Shown: in pieces, positions 8,562 to 16,051 of the stretch
How positions within the stretch are numbered: the stretch's first letter is position 1
How the letters are laid out: each line of letters begins with the position of its first letter
Source: Parazoarcus communis
GTDB taxonomy: Bacteria > Pseudomonadota > Gammaproteobacteria > Burkholderiales > Rhodocyclaceae
Assembly: GCF_003111665.1 (NCBI RefSeq)
Contig: NZ_CP022188.1
Span: 2,480,001 to 2,544,000 of the forward strand
Length of the DNA stretch: 64,000 nt
Reading direction: 5' to 3'
Translations under genes and position numbers: made by a program
Notes under the pieces: generated by a model
Seen by the model: the letters and a program-made list of their open reading frames with translations, nothing else
Databases searched by the model: none
What the model was told of the DNA's origin: nothing

Positions 8562-9870
8562 GATGTTGCAGTACCAGGTTGGCCAGATCGAACAGGACTT
8601 GCCGGGTACCCCGGTAGCCCACCCAGGTCTTGCAGAAGCCGCCTACCAGGTCGTATTGCGGCATGCCTGCGCGCAGCAGCGGTACGCCGAGCCGCGCAGC
8701 AGTTGCCGCGGCATGCGAGTTGGACACCAGCAGTTCGGCGTGGGCGCTGCGGGCGAGGTTTTCGAGGTCTTCCAGGTCACCGACATGCACCTGCCCGGCG
8801 GCCACGCCGGCGAGGCTTGCGGCCTTGATCGGCGACACTGCGCTGACGATTTCGCTGCCCATGCCGGCAAAGAGCTCGGAAAGCTGCAGCAGGAGGTCGG
8901 GGTCGGCCGCGATCGCGACCCGGCGCAGCCCGGTCATGAAATGGGTGTCGACCATTGCGTCCTGCAACTGCGCACGATGACGCTCGAGCTTTTCGGGCAC
9001 CGCAATGCCGGCGATCTCTGCCAGTGTGGCGGTGAAACGATCACAGGCGTCCAGGCCGATGAGCCCATCGAAGCGGTGGTCGGGCACGCCGGTGCGCTCC
9101 GCCAGCAGGTCGGCCGCACCTTTGAGTGAGCGCCCGACGACGATCGTTGCGACCGCCTCGCCTAGGGTGGCGAGCTCGGAGAGGGTGGTGCCGCCAAGCG
9201 TGACCGGGACAAAGTCTTCCGCGATCAGGTGACCGTCAAGCGAGTCGGCAAGATCGGGCACCGCCAGCGGGCGCAGGCCGAAGAGTTCGACCCACTCCTT
9301 GATCGCTTCGACGTCGCCCGGGGTGAGGTGGGCGCCGAGCAGCAGGTTGACCTGTTTCTTGCGCTTGCCGACAAGGCCGCTGCCTGCCGTGTCGGGCACC
9401 GTGGCCTCGATGATGCCCTTTACCGCGCTCGCATAGCCGGTCTCGAGACAGCCTGCGAAGTCCGGCGTATTCACTGCTGCGACCGGGATGTGATCGAACT
9501 GGGGGTGCTTGGCCCGGAACTCATGCACGAGCCGCCGGATGTCGGTGCCCTGGGTTTCTGCCAGCGCGGTGGTGGCGAGGCCGACCAGGGCCGGCTTGCT
9601 CTTGCCGCATACCGTGGCAAGCGCCTGCACGACGTTGCCGTCGGCGTTCATCACCGTGGCGACCTGGTCCATGGCCGTGGTCTGCAGCGGCACGGGTTCG
9701 CGGAAATGGCGCACGAAGAAGACCTTGGCAAAGGCCGTGCATCCTTGCGAGCCATGAAAGATCGGCATCGAGCGGTTGATGCCGAGAAAGGCCAGCGCGG
9801 CGCCGGCCGGTGCCGACGACTTCAGCGGATTGACCGCGAGTGCCTTGGGGTGACGGATGATTTCGGCCAT
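8479..9870 (-). CDS. nifN: NifN, FeMo-co scaffold subunit
   Basis: Beta-like subunit of the NifEN heterotetramer, on which the FeMo-cofactor precursor is matured. The 463-residue protein has the NifN/NifK-fold start ([38 protein letters not shown]) and the conserved [20 protein letters not shown] segment, with Cys44 as P-cluster-equivalent ligand. It lies 11 bases after nifE; its 3' end overlaps the longer nifX reading frame. Confidence 0.97.
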   Translation of the reverse strand: MAEIIRHPKALAVNPLKSSAPAGAALAFLGINRSMPIFHGSQGCTAFAKVFFVRHFREPVPLQTTAMDQVATVMNADGNVVQALATVCGKSKPALVGLATTALAETQGTDIRRLVHEFRAKHPQFDHIPVAAVNTPDFAGCLETGYASAVKGIIEATVPDTAGSGLVGKRKKQVNLLLGAHLTPGDVEAIKEWVELFGLRPLAVPDLADSLDGHLIAEDFVPVTLGGTTLSELATLGEAVATIVVGRSLKGAADLLAERTGVPDHRFDGLIGLDACDRFTATLAEIAGIAVPEKLERHRAQLQDAMVDTHFMTGLRRVAIAADPDLLLQLSELFAGMGSEIVSAVSPIKAASLAGVAAGQVHVGDLEDLENLARSAHAELLVSNSHAAATAARLGVPLLRAGMPQYDLVGGFCKTWVGYRGTRQVLFDLANLVLQHHDSITPHHSRYKQPAPSAPQTAAAGGH

Positions 9871-9881
9871 GGCGGGCGTCC

Positions 9882-11369
9882 TCAGGCAGCGGCGCCGGCG
9901 GGCGCGGTGTGGTCATGGTCGTGGGCATGCGCATCGGGCTCGTCGCCGCCATCCGGGCTGTCTCCCATCTCGGGTCCGGCGATCACCATCGCTTTCTGCG
10001 ACCACGGGGCGGGCTTGCGGACGGCGGCCCATACGGGCGACTCGAGCGTGAGGGCGAGCTGGCGCACCAGCTCTTTCATGCCGTCGTAGCCGGCGTAGCC
10101 GAATTCGCGCTCCTGGTTGATGTCGAGGAAGGGCAGGCGGGCCTTGAGCGCGGTGTAGAGGTTTCGTCCGCCGGCAATCAGGATGTCGGCCTTCAGTTCG
10201 TACACCGCATTGAGCAGATCGCGCGCGCCCTCGGTGTTGAGCATGATGGTGTTGTCACCCATCAGTTCGAGGATGCGGGCCTTGTCCTCCTCGGTCGATT
10301 TCTTGGTGCCGCTGGCGACGACGATCATGCCCAGGTCCTGCAGCGCCGACACCACCGACCATGATTTGACGCCGCCGGTGAAGAGCAGGACGCGCTTGCC
10401 TTCGAGGCGCGGGCGCCAGGCGTCGAGTTCGGCACGGACCCGCTTCTCCTCGCGTTCGATCAGCGCTTCTGTGCGCTGGACCAGATCGGGGTCGCCGATC
10501 AGGCGGGCGATCTCGCGCAGCGCGGCCGAGGTGTCGGTGATGCCGTAGAAGCTGCCCTCGAACCAGGGGATGCCGTAACGCTCTTCCATCTTGCGTGCGA
10601 CGTTGATCATGGCCTTGGCGCAGACCAGCATGCTGACCTCCGCGCGGTGCATGGTCTGGACTTCATGGAAGCGGGCATCGCCCGACAGGGTGCACAGAAT
10701 GCGGATGCCGAGTTCGTCGAACAGCGGGGTCAGGTACCAGAGCTCGCCGGCGATGTTGTATTCGCCGATGAGGTTGATGCTGTGGATGGTGATGCCCGGT
10801 GGAACCAGCTCGGCTGCGACCGGTTCCGGCTCGCGGGTGCCGATCACGTGCTTCACCATGGCTTCGCCGGCGATGCGGTTGCCGAGGTTCTTCGTGCCGT
10901 AGAAACCGGCGCAGTCGATCGGCACCACAGGCACGTTCCAGCGCTCGCTGGCGGCCTTGCAGACCGACTCGATGTCGTCCCCGATCAGTGCCGGCACGCA
11001 GGTGTTGTAGACGAAGACGGCCGCGGGGGCATGGGTGTCGATGGCCTGCTTGATGCCGTGGAACAGGCGCTTCTCGCCGCGACCCATGATCACGTCCTGT
11101 TCCGACAGATCGGTTGTCATGCCGATCTTGTACAGGGTGGGGCCGGACGAGGCGGTGCCGCGGTTGTCCCAGGAGTTGCCGCTGCAGGCGATCGGGCCAT
11201 GAACCACGTGGGCCACGTCGGCAATCGGCAGCAAGGCGATCTGCGCGCCGTCAAAGGCGCAGCCGCCGGCCGAGGCGCCGGGGGTGGGGCGCGAACAACC
11301 GGATTTCTCCTTCTTGTTGTGCGTGCAGGCAGGTTCGTTCAGCAGTTCGGCAATGTCGGCGGCTTTCAC
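9882..11369 (-). CDS. nifE: NifE, FeMo-co scaffold subunit
   Basis: Alpha-like subunit of NifEN. The start is GTG 11369 ([20 protein letters not shown]), with GGAG about eight bases upstream; this matches the N-terminus of A. vinelandii NifE, whereas the longer frame runs through the promoter. The 495-residue protein contains [20 protein letters not shown], the cysteine ligand motif [15 protein letters not shown], and [11 protein letters not shown]. The C-terminus ends in a His/Asp/Pro-rich tail ([10 protein letters not shown]) that may bind metal. Confidence 0.97.
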   Translation of the reverse strand: MKAADIAELLNEPACTHNKKEKSGCSRPTPGASAGGCAFDGAQIALLPIADVAHVVHGPIACSGNSWDNRGTASSGPTLYKIGMTTDLSEQDVIMGRGEKRLFHGIKQAIDTHAPAAVFVYNTCVPALIGDDIESVCKAASERWNVPVVPIDCAGFYGTKNLGNRIAGEAMVKHVIGTREPEPVAAELVPPGITIHSINLIGEYNIAGELWYLTPLFDELGIRILCTLSGDARFHEVQTMHRAEVSMLVCAKAMINVARKMEERYGIPWFEGSFYGITDTSAALREIARLIGDPDLVQRTEALIEREEKRVRAELDAWRPRLEGKRVLLFTGGVKSWSVVSALQDLGMIVVASGTKKSTEEDKARILELMGDNTIMLNTEGARDLLNAVYELKADILIAGGRNLYTALKARLPFLDINQEREFGYAGYDGMKELVRQLALTLESPVWAAVRKPAPWSQKAMVIAGPEMGDSPDGGDEPDAHAHDHDHTAPAGAAA

Positions 11370-11403
11370 GGTCAGGCTCCGTGTGCATGAATGAGCTTTC
11401 TTC

Positions 11404-11419
11404 TGCAAGCTCCGTGCCG
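11404..11419 (-). promoter_or_regulatory. Sigma54 (-24/-12) promoter of nifE
   Basis: The minus strand reads CGGCACGGAGCTTGCA: GG and GC are separated by ten bases and only the first consensus base differs. The predicted start site is near 11393, about 24 bases before the nifE GTG, leaving the SD (GGAG) in the leader. Confidence 0.92.
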
Positions 11420-11475
11420 CACTGACTTCTGCTGACAAGTGACTGAAAGAAAAGGGAAGACGGCTTTGTTCGTGT

Positions 11476-11491
11476 TGTCGCGAAACCGACA
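11476..11491. promoter_or_regulatory. NifA upstream activator sequence for nifE
   Basis: TGTCGCGAAACCGACA fits TGT-N10-ACA exactly and extends to the longer palindrome TGTCG-N6-CGACA. It is centred about 90 bases upstream of the predicted nifE start site. Confidence 0.88.
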
Positions 11492-11494
11492 ATG

Positions 11495-11527
11495 TGCAGG
11501 CCGTGACACGACAGCGCACGGCCTGCA
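11495..11527 (-). terminator. GC-rich hairpin after the LRV/unknown unit
   Basis: Perfect 11-bp inverted repeat TGCAGGCCGTG / CACGGCCTGCA with an 11-base loop, eight bases after the stop of the 11535-12509 gene on the minus strand. The following sequence has only a weak T-content (CATTGTCGG), so termination efficiency is uncertain. It separates two NifA-controlled units. Confidence 0.6.
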
Positions 11528-11534
11528 TGTGCGC

Positions 11535-12509
11535 TCAGAGGGCGTAGGGGTCGTGCATCCAGCCGTGGATCAGACTGGCGTCGCGCTCGGGCAGGTATGC
11601 CATGTCGTCCTGCAGGTCATTGAACACTTCGCGGGTGATGCTGCGCGGTACCCGGTGCGCACTGACCATGTGGAAATACCATGCAAATCCGTAGCCGGCG
11701 TCGCGGTCGTAGTCGTGCAGTTGCTGTGCCAGGGCTGTGCCGCGCGCACCTGGGGCATGCGGCCACTGCGGGGCGTGTGCGGCAACCGGAACGGCAGAGG
11801 CGCGAGTCTGACGGTAGCGGTCGAGGTGCTCCGACAGCGCAAGGATCCAGTGATCGCTGAAATGTCCTTGTCGTCCCGAGCTGCTCTCCGACCACTCGCG
11901 CAGGAAGCGCAACACCGGAGCCGGTTTGCCCGTCTGCATCTCGATGCGGGTGACAAAGGCGCGCATATCGGTGAGGCGGCGGAAGCGGTAGCGCGGCGCG
12001 CCCAGTACCTGTGGTGGCGGGCTTCCTGCGGGGCGGTCGAGCAGCGCTTCGACGGCATCCGCCGGGGTGTGGCGTGGTCCCACCTCGTGGCTGATGACTT
12101 CCTGCAGTTCCTCGAGTTCAAGCTGGTGATAATCCGAGGGTTCGCTGCCGCAAGGACAGACGAAGTAGTGGCTCACACCCTGATCCAGCGTGAGCCGCAA
12201 GCCGCTGTCGCCGAACTCGTCGGCAAATGCCGCGCCATCCTCGCCGCACGCTGCCCAGTGCTGCTCCAGCCAGGCGAGCGCATCCTCGGCGACGGTGTCG
12301 CCCTGAGCGTCGATGATGCGGCCGGGCCGGAACCAGCCTCCGCGCGAAAGGCGCAGGCTGAAGTCGGGTCCGCCGGTGTGACGCAGGGCGTCCAGCAAGG
12401 GGGCGTGTCCAGGCAAGGGGGTGAGGGTGGCGCACAGGTAGCGCAAGGTGTCGTCGAGGGCGAGGTCCGGCCTGGTCTTGGGCGGGGGCGCGAGCGGGAC
12501 GTAGTTCAT
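11535..12509 (-). CDS. Unknown 324-aa protein, paired with the LRV FeS protein
   Basis: Not recognised. The protein contains a CPC motif (FVCPCGSEPSDYHQ, about residue 118) and many His/Trp residues toward the C-terminus (HGWMHDPYAL). No signal peptide or membrane helix is visible. ATG 12509 has a good SD (AAGGAAG). It lies 45 bases after the LRV gene and shares its sigma54/NifA promoter, so it belongs to the nif regulon. Nothing in the sequence indicates an enzymatic activity. Confidence 0.78.
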   Translation of the reverse strand: MNYVPLAPPPKTRPDLALDDTLRYLCATLTPLPGHAPLLDALRHTGGPDFSLRLSRGGWFRPGRIIDAQGDTVAEDALAWLEQHWAACGEDGAAFADEFGDSGLRLTLDQGVSHYFVCPCGSEPSDYHQLELEELQEVISHEVGPRHTPADAVEALLDRPAGSPPPQVLGAPRYRFRRLTDMRAFVTRIEMQTGKPAPVLRFLREWSESSSGRQGHFSDHWILALSEHLDRYRQTRASAVPVAAHAPQWPHAPGARGTALAQQLHDYDRDAGYGFAWYFHMVSAHRVPRSITREVFNDLQDDMAYLPERDASLIHGWMHDPYAL

Positions 12510-12554
12510 GTGGCTTCCTTGATGGGCTCTGGAATGATCGGCGGTGTGGCGGTG

Positions 12555-13337
12555 TTACTGGTCGGGTGCGGACTGCGGGGTTTCCGCTGCATCGGTCAGG
12601 CGATCGGCCACGAGCAGACGGATGGTTTCTTCCGGGTCGTCGGAGACGGCAGCCAGCGCCTCGAGCGGCGCCTGCTGAACGGCCGCGGCGCGCACCAGCC
12701 AGTGCGGGTCGGAGAGCATGGTGGCGGCATCGTTCGGCAGCATGCGGCCTGCCGCAAGGGCGCGGACTTCCGGGTCGGCGTCGCGGGCGAGGCGGCTGAG
12801 TGCGAAGGCTGGCAGGCGGCGGGCGATCTCCTTGCGCACGACAGGATCGGGATCGTCGGTCATCTGCGGCAGACTGCCGTGCGGCAGACGACGGGCCACC
12901 TGCAGGCGCACGGCATAGTCGGGGTCGCGCATCAGGCGCCCGAGTTCGGACGGAGGCAGGCGGGTGGCAACGGTCACCCGTACTTCACGATCCTCGTCGC
13001 GGGCAAGGTGAAGCAGGGCTTCGCCTTCGGCGCGTACCGCCACCGCGCGCCGGACGGTTTCGTCAGGGTCGTCGATCAGCCGGCCTGCGGCCTCGGCGGG
13101 CGCATAGCGGACCGCGATTGCGCGGCGCTCCCAGAAATCGTCGCTGAGACAGCCTTCGGCAAAGGCCGGGTTGCGCGCCAGGAAGCGGTCGATCTGGCGT
13201 CCGCTGTGGACGAACAGACAGGCGTCGCCGGGCGCGCAACGGCCTTCGGCGAGCAGGCTGTTGCGCAGCGCACATCGTGGGCAGGGGTTCTCCGGCGGCG
13301 TGTAGTCACCGGTCTCGGGTTTGTGCGGATGGTTCAT
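12555..13337 (-). CDS. 4Fe-4S leucine-rich-repeat-variant (LRV) protein
   Basis: A 260-residue protein of the LRV type first described from the nif region of Azotobacter vinelandii. The N-terminal part carries the FeS cysteine set CPRC (about residues 15-18) followed by two further cysteines in EGRCAPGDAC. The rest is tandem ~24-residue helical repeats with D-PD/EVR signatures (DDPDETVRRAVAVRA, RDPDYAVRLQVARRL, DDPDPVVRKEIARRL, and others), about eight repeats. The A. vinelandii protein binds a [4Fe-4S] cluster and forms a right-handed superhelix. ATG 13337 gives the usual length. It is the first gene after a perfect sigma54 promoter. Confidence 0.93.
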   Translation of the reverse strand: MNHPHKPETGDYTPPENPCPRCALRNSLLAEGRCAPGDACLFVHSGRQIDRFLARNPAFAEGCLSDDFWERRAIAVRYAPAEAAGRLIDDPDETVRRAVAVRAEGEALLHLARDEDREVRVTVATRLPPSELGRLMRDPDYAVRLQVARRLPHGSLPQMTDDPDPVVRKEIARRLPAFALSRLARDADPEVRALAAGRMLPNDAATMLSDPHWLVRAAAVQQAPLEALAAVSDDPEETIRLLVADRLTDAAETPQSAPDQ

Positions 13338-13399
13338 GGCCTGAGTCGGACGGCATGCGCGTGCCGACACCTCCTGAGCTGGGGCGATGGACTCCTTGC

Positions 13400-13414
13400 G
13401 CAAGCAGCGTGCCA
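13400..13414 (-). promoter_or_regulatory. Sigma54 (-24/-12) promoter of the LRV gene
   Basis: The minus strand reads TGGCACGCTGCTTGC, a perfect match to TGGCACG-N4-TTGC. The predicted start site is about 50 bases upstream of the LRV ATG at 13337. Confidence 0.95.
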
Positions 13415-13498
13415 GGCGTCCGAATACGCGAATTGGCCCGTCCGGCTGCGCGGGGGCCGGCCAAGTGCGCCGATTGCGACATCCCGGCGCGTGCCGAT

Positions 13499-13514
13499 TG
13501 TCGGAAACCCGACA
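13499..13514. promoter_or_regulatory. NifA upstream activator sequence for the LRV unit
   Basis: TGTCGGAAACCCGACA fits TGT-N10-ACA and is a longer near-palindrome (TGTCGG / CCGACA). It lies about 110-125 bases upstream of the predicted transcription start. Confidence 0.88.
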
Positions 13515-13627
13515 GAGATCGGGACTGGGGCCGGGCTGGGGATGCGGCGCAGGCGCAGCGGTGATCCATGGCGCGTGACCTGGGGACGGTCACACCCCAT
13601 GGCTTGCAAGCAGGCAGTGAGCGCAGT

Positions 13628-13891
13628 CTAGCTGGTGAGGACGGGCTCCAGCCGCAACTCTTCGACCAGGCATCCGACCGGGGGGCCGAGCACATCGTCC
13701 TCGCCCTCGAAGCGCACCAGGATGATGTCGATGTCGGGGGCTGCCTCGACATGACCGGTCTTCACCACTACGCCACGGGTTCCGGCCGCAGCTAGCAGCG
13801 CGCCGGCGTCGATATCGGGAATGCTGCCGTCGTTGTGGATGGCGTCGAGAGCGAACACGACGTCGCCGGGTGAGCAGAATGCGGCGCTCAT
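13628..13891 (-). CDS. Short NifZ-like protein
   Basis: An 87-residue protein starting at ATG 13891, five bases after the ferredoxin stop. The sequence GDVVFALDAIHNDGSIPD, then GALLAAAGTRGVVVKTGHV, an IILVRFEG strand and a PVGCLVEELR end, follows the same pattern as NifZ (NDG turn, GT/RG-V loop, VGC ending). It is not identical to the nifZ at 1-386, so it is a divergent paralogue or a related small beta-barrel maturation protein. It is the last gene of the nifF/ferredoxin unit. Confidence 0.8.
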   Translation of the reverse strand: MSAAFCSPGDVVFALDAIHNDGSIPDIDAGALLAAAGTRGVVVKTGHVEAAPDIDIILVRFEGEDDVLGPPVGCLVEELRLEPVLTS

Positions 13892-13896
13892 GGCGG

Positions 13897-14220
13897 TCAC
13901 CACACGCTGGCCGGCGCCAGCAGGCGCTCGACCGGCGTGTCGCCGATGAGATGCTCGTCGATGATGCTGCCGACATCGGCTGCACTCACGCCCGAGTACA
14001 TCACGCCTTCCGGATACACCAGCACGCTCGGGCCATTGGAGCAGGGACCGATGCAGCCGGTATTGGTCACGGCGTAGTCCGCCCACAGGTTACGGGCCTG
14101 AAAGGCTTCCATGAAGCCCTGATAGACCTCGTTGCAGCCCTTCTGCTGACAGGATCCGCGGGGGTGGCCGGCGGGGCGGCCCTGGACGCAGACGAGAACG
14201 TGTTTCTTGGGTTTTGCCAT
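13897..14220 (-). CDS. Thioredoxin-like [2Fe-2S] ferredoxin
   Basis: A 107-residue ferredoxin of the thioredoxin-fold class (Azotobacter FeS protein I / Aquifex Fd4 type). The four cluster ligands are probably Cys11, Cys24, Cys56 and Cys60 (CVQGRP, GSCQQKGC, GCIGPC); Cys29 is an additional cysteine. The GPCSNGPSVLVYPEGVMYSG stretch is typical of the family. It is located between nifF and the short NifZ-like gene, so it probably serves nitrogenase electron transfer or maturation. Confidence 0.93.
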   Translation of the reverse strand: MAKPKKHVLVCVQGRPAGHPRGSCQQKGCNEVYQGFMEAFQARNLWADYAVTNTGCIGPCSNGPSVLVYPEGVMYSGVSAADVGSIIDEHLIGDTPVERLLAPASVW

Positions 14221-14288
14221 GATGGGCTCCCTTACGATGGGGGTGTTCCGGGGTGCCCGCGCATGGCGCGGGCGTGGACAGGGGGCGC

Positions 14289-14831
14289 TCAGCCGGCGGC
14301 AGCCATCAGTGCCGGCGTGATCCCGGCCAGCCAGGCATCGACACGCTCGTCGGTAAGCGTGGGCTGGTTGTCCTGGTCGAGTGCGAGACCGACAAAACTG
14401 CCATCGATCACGGCCTGGGAGCTCTTGAAGGTGTAGCCGTCGACCGGCCAGGTGCCGATCACGTTTGCACCGCAGGTGGTGACGCAGTCGTAGAGATCGG
14501 CCATCGCATCGCAGAATTCGTTGCCGTATTTCTCCTGGTCGCCGAGTCCAAAGATGGCAACGACCTTGCCGCTCATGTCGGCACCGTCGAGCTGAGGCAG
14601 GAATTCGGCCCAGCTTGCGGTCTGGGCGCCGCACTCGAGGCCGGGCAGTTCGCCGTCGCCCAGCGTCGGGGTGCCGATGATCAGGGCGTCGTAGGCGAGG
14701 AAATCGTCGGCCGTCGCCTTGTTGACGTTGAGCGGGTCGGCGGCTGCATCGCCGAGTTTCTTCGCGATCGATTTGGCGATGCGTCGGGTGCGGCCGGTGT
14801 CGGTGCCGAAGAAGATGCCGATGTTTGCCAT
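14289..14831 (-). CDS. nifF: Flavodoxin NifF
   Basis: A 180-residue long-chain flavodoxin that donates electrons to the nitrogenase Fe protein. The FMN phosphate-binding loop is FFGTDTGRTRRIAKSIAKKL near the N-terminus; LIIGTPTLGDGELPG and IFGLGDQEKYGNEFCDAMADLY are the other flavin-contacting segments. The 20-residue loop typical of long-chain flavodoxins is present. It lies in a NifA-controlled unit, as expected for NifF rather than a housekeeping flavodoxin. Confidence 0.95.
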   Translation of the reverse strand: MANIGIFFGTDTGRTRRIAKSIAKKLGDAAADPLNVNKATADDFLAYDALIIGTPTLGDGELPGLECGAQTASWAEFLPQLDGADMSGKVVAIFGLGDQEKYGNEFCDAMADLYDCVTTCGANVIGTWPVDGYTFKSSQAVIDGSFVGLALDQDNQPTLTDERVDAWLAGITPALMAAAG

Positions 14832-14873
14832 GCTGTGCTCCTGGTCTTGATCAGTGAGATTGGCTGGGGTTGC

Positions 14874-15209
14874 TCAGGCGGCTTCCGGCAGCCCGAAATG
14901 GGTGCGCAGAACGCCGAGCAGGCGCGCCAGGCTGAGCTCCTCCCGCACCAGCGGCTCGGCGGGCGGCGGGCTGCCCGCGTCGGGGAATGAGAGTTCGACC
15001 CCATAGCGCCCGGGCGGCTGACCGTAGGTGAACACGAAGGCTGCAAGCGCTGCGTCTCCCGGCAGCAGCAGACCGACGGCTTCCTCGTTGTCGCGCCAGC
15101 GTTCATCGAGTTCGATCAGGCCGTCTTCGAGCGCGTGTTCCAGGGTGCTCAGCAAATGGGAGAGGGCGCGGTACTTGGGGGGCATCGAGCTGGTCATGGC
15201 GGCGGTCAT
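14874..15209 (-). CDS. Unknown 111-aa protein of the nifF unit
   Basis: Not recognised. ATG 15209 overlaps the stop of the rhodanese-ankyrin gene (ATGA), which decides the start over two later in-frame ATGs. The protein is soluble and mixed alpha/beta, with YRALSHLLSTLEHALEDGLI at the start and LSLARLLGVLRTHFGLPEAA at the end. There are no cysteines. Tight coupling with its neighbour suggests the two act together; the role is unknown. Confidence 0.72.
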   Translation of the reverse strand: MTAAMTSSMPPKYRALSHLLSTLEHALEDGLIELDERWRDNEEAVGLLLPGDAALAAFVFTYGQPPGRYGVELSFPDAGSPPPAEPLVREELSLARLLGVLRTHFGLPEAA

Positions 15210-16051
15210 CCGATCGTGTGGCGAAGAAGTTGGAGGCAGCTGCGGGTGGCGGCGAGGTCCACTGCGCGGGCGTCGTCGAAATTGAGCACCTGCGGGTCGG
15301 CGCCGCACTCGAGCAGGAGTGCGACCATCTCGGCCTTGCCGGCCGAGGCGGCGTACATCAGGCAGGTCGCACCCATGTCGTTGCGGTTGTCGATGTCGAT
15401 GCCTGCCTGCACGAGCCTGCGCACGATCGCGGCATTGCCCGATACGCAGGCCAGCCAGAGGGCGTTGTTGCCGTCCATGTTGCGGCGGGAGATGTCTGCA
15501 CCGCAGGCGAGGAGGGCGTCGACCACGCCCTCATGCCCCGCGAGGGCCGCGCGCATCAGCGCTGTCAGGCCGTGCTGGCGCGGTGCGTTGAGGTCGAAAG
15601 GGTCGAACCCGTGCGTCTGCAGGAATGCGAGGAGGTCGGCGCGGGCATCCATGCCTGCGACCGGCGTGCCTTGCTGGCCGGCGCTGCGTGTAGCGAGTGC
15701 GTCGGAGAAGGCCGGGTAGCCGCCATCCACGCTATACACTTCGGGAAAGCGGAAATCTGCGAACCACTGCGCCCAGGTGCGACTGGCATTGCCGTGATAG
15801 CAGTAGATCAGAACCGGCGTGGTGCGGTTCAGGCCCCGGATCTGCTGCGGAAAAGTGGCCTCGGCGAGGCGGATCGCTGCGTCGATATGCGCCGCGCGAT
15901 AGCTGTTTTCGTCGCGCACATCGAACACCGCAAGGGCGGGCAGCACACCGTCCCTGTGGCGCAGGAGCATGTCGGCCGCATCCGCGGCGGAGATGCGGTG
16001 AGCCTGGCGGCTGCTTGGTTCGGAGGCGGTCAGGGTTTCGGTGTTCATCAT
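15206..16051 (-). CDS. Rhodanese-ankyrin repeat fusion protein
   Basis: A 281-residue protein. Residues about 17-125 form a rhodanese domain with active-site Cys84 in CYHGNAS (GlpE-like six-residue loop), and with FDVRDENSYRAAHIDAA and VDGGYPAF flanks. Residues about 150-270 form three to four ankyrin repeats (GLTALMRAALAGHEGVVDAL, NALWLACVSGNAAIVRRL, GATCLMYAASAGKAEMVALL). It may bind or transfer sulfane sulfur on a protein-interaction scaffold. It overlaps both neighbours by ATGA and is part of the NifA-controlled nifF unit. Confidence 0.88.
   Translation of the reverse strand: MMNTETLTASEPSSRQAHRISAADAADMLLRHRDGVLPALAVFDVRDENSYRAAHIDAAIRLAEATFPQQIRGLNRTTPVLIYCYHGNASRTWAQWFADFRFPEVYSVDGGYPAFSDALATRSAGQQGTPVAGMDARADLLAFLQTHGFDPFDLNAPRQHGLTALMRAALAGHEGVVDALLACGADISRRNMDGNNALWLACVSGNAAIVRRLVQAGIDIDNRNDMGATCLMYAASAGKAEMVALLLECGADPQVLNFDDARAVDLAATRSCLQLLRHTIG

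Noticed and set aside
12555..13337. CRISPR or DNA repeat array in the LRV gene
   Set aside because: The periodicity is in the protein (about 24 residues); the DNA units are diverged and there are no spacers. No CRISPR array was seen anywhere in the window.
11439..13631. 730-codon open frame on the plus strand opposite the LRV and 324-aa genes
   Set aside because: It has no SD, its translation is Gly/Arg/Val-rich without motifs, and it lies antisense to genes with clear promoters and families. Long antisense frames are common at this GC content.
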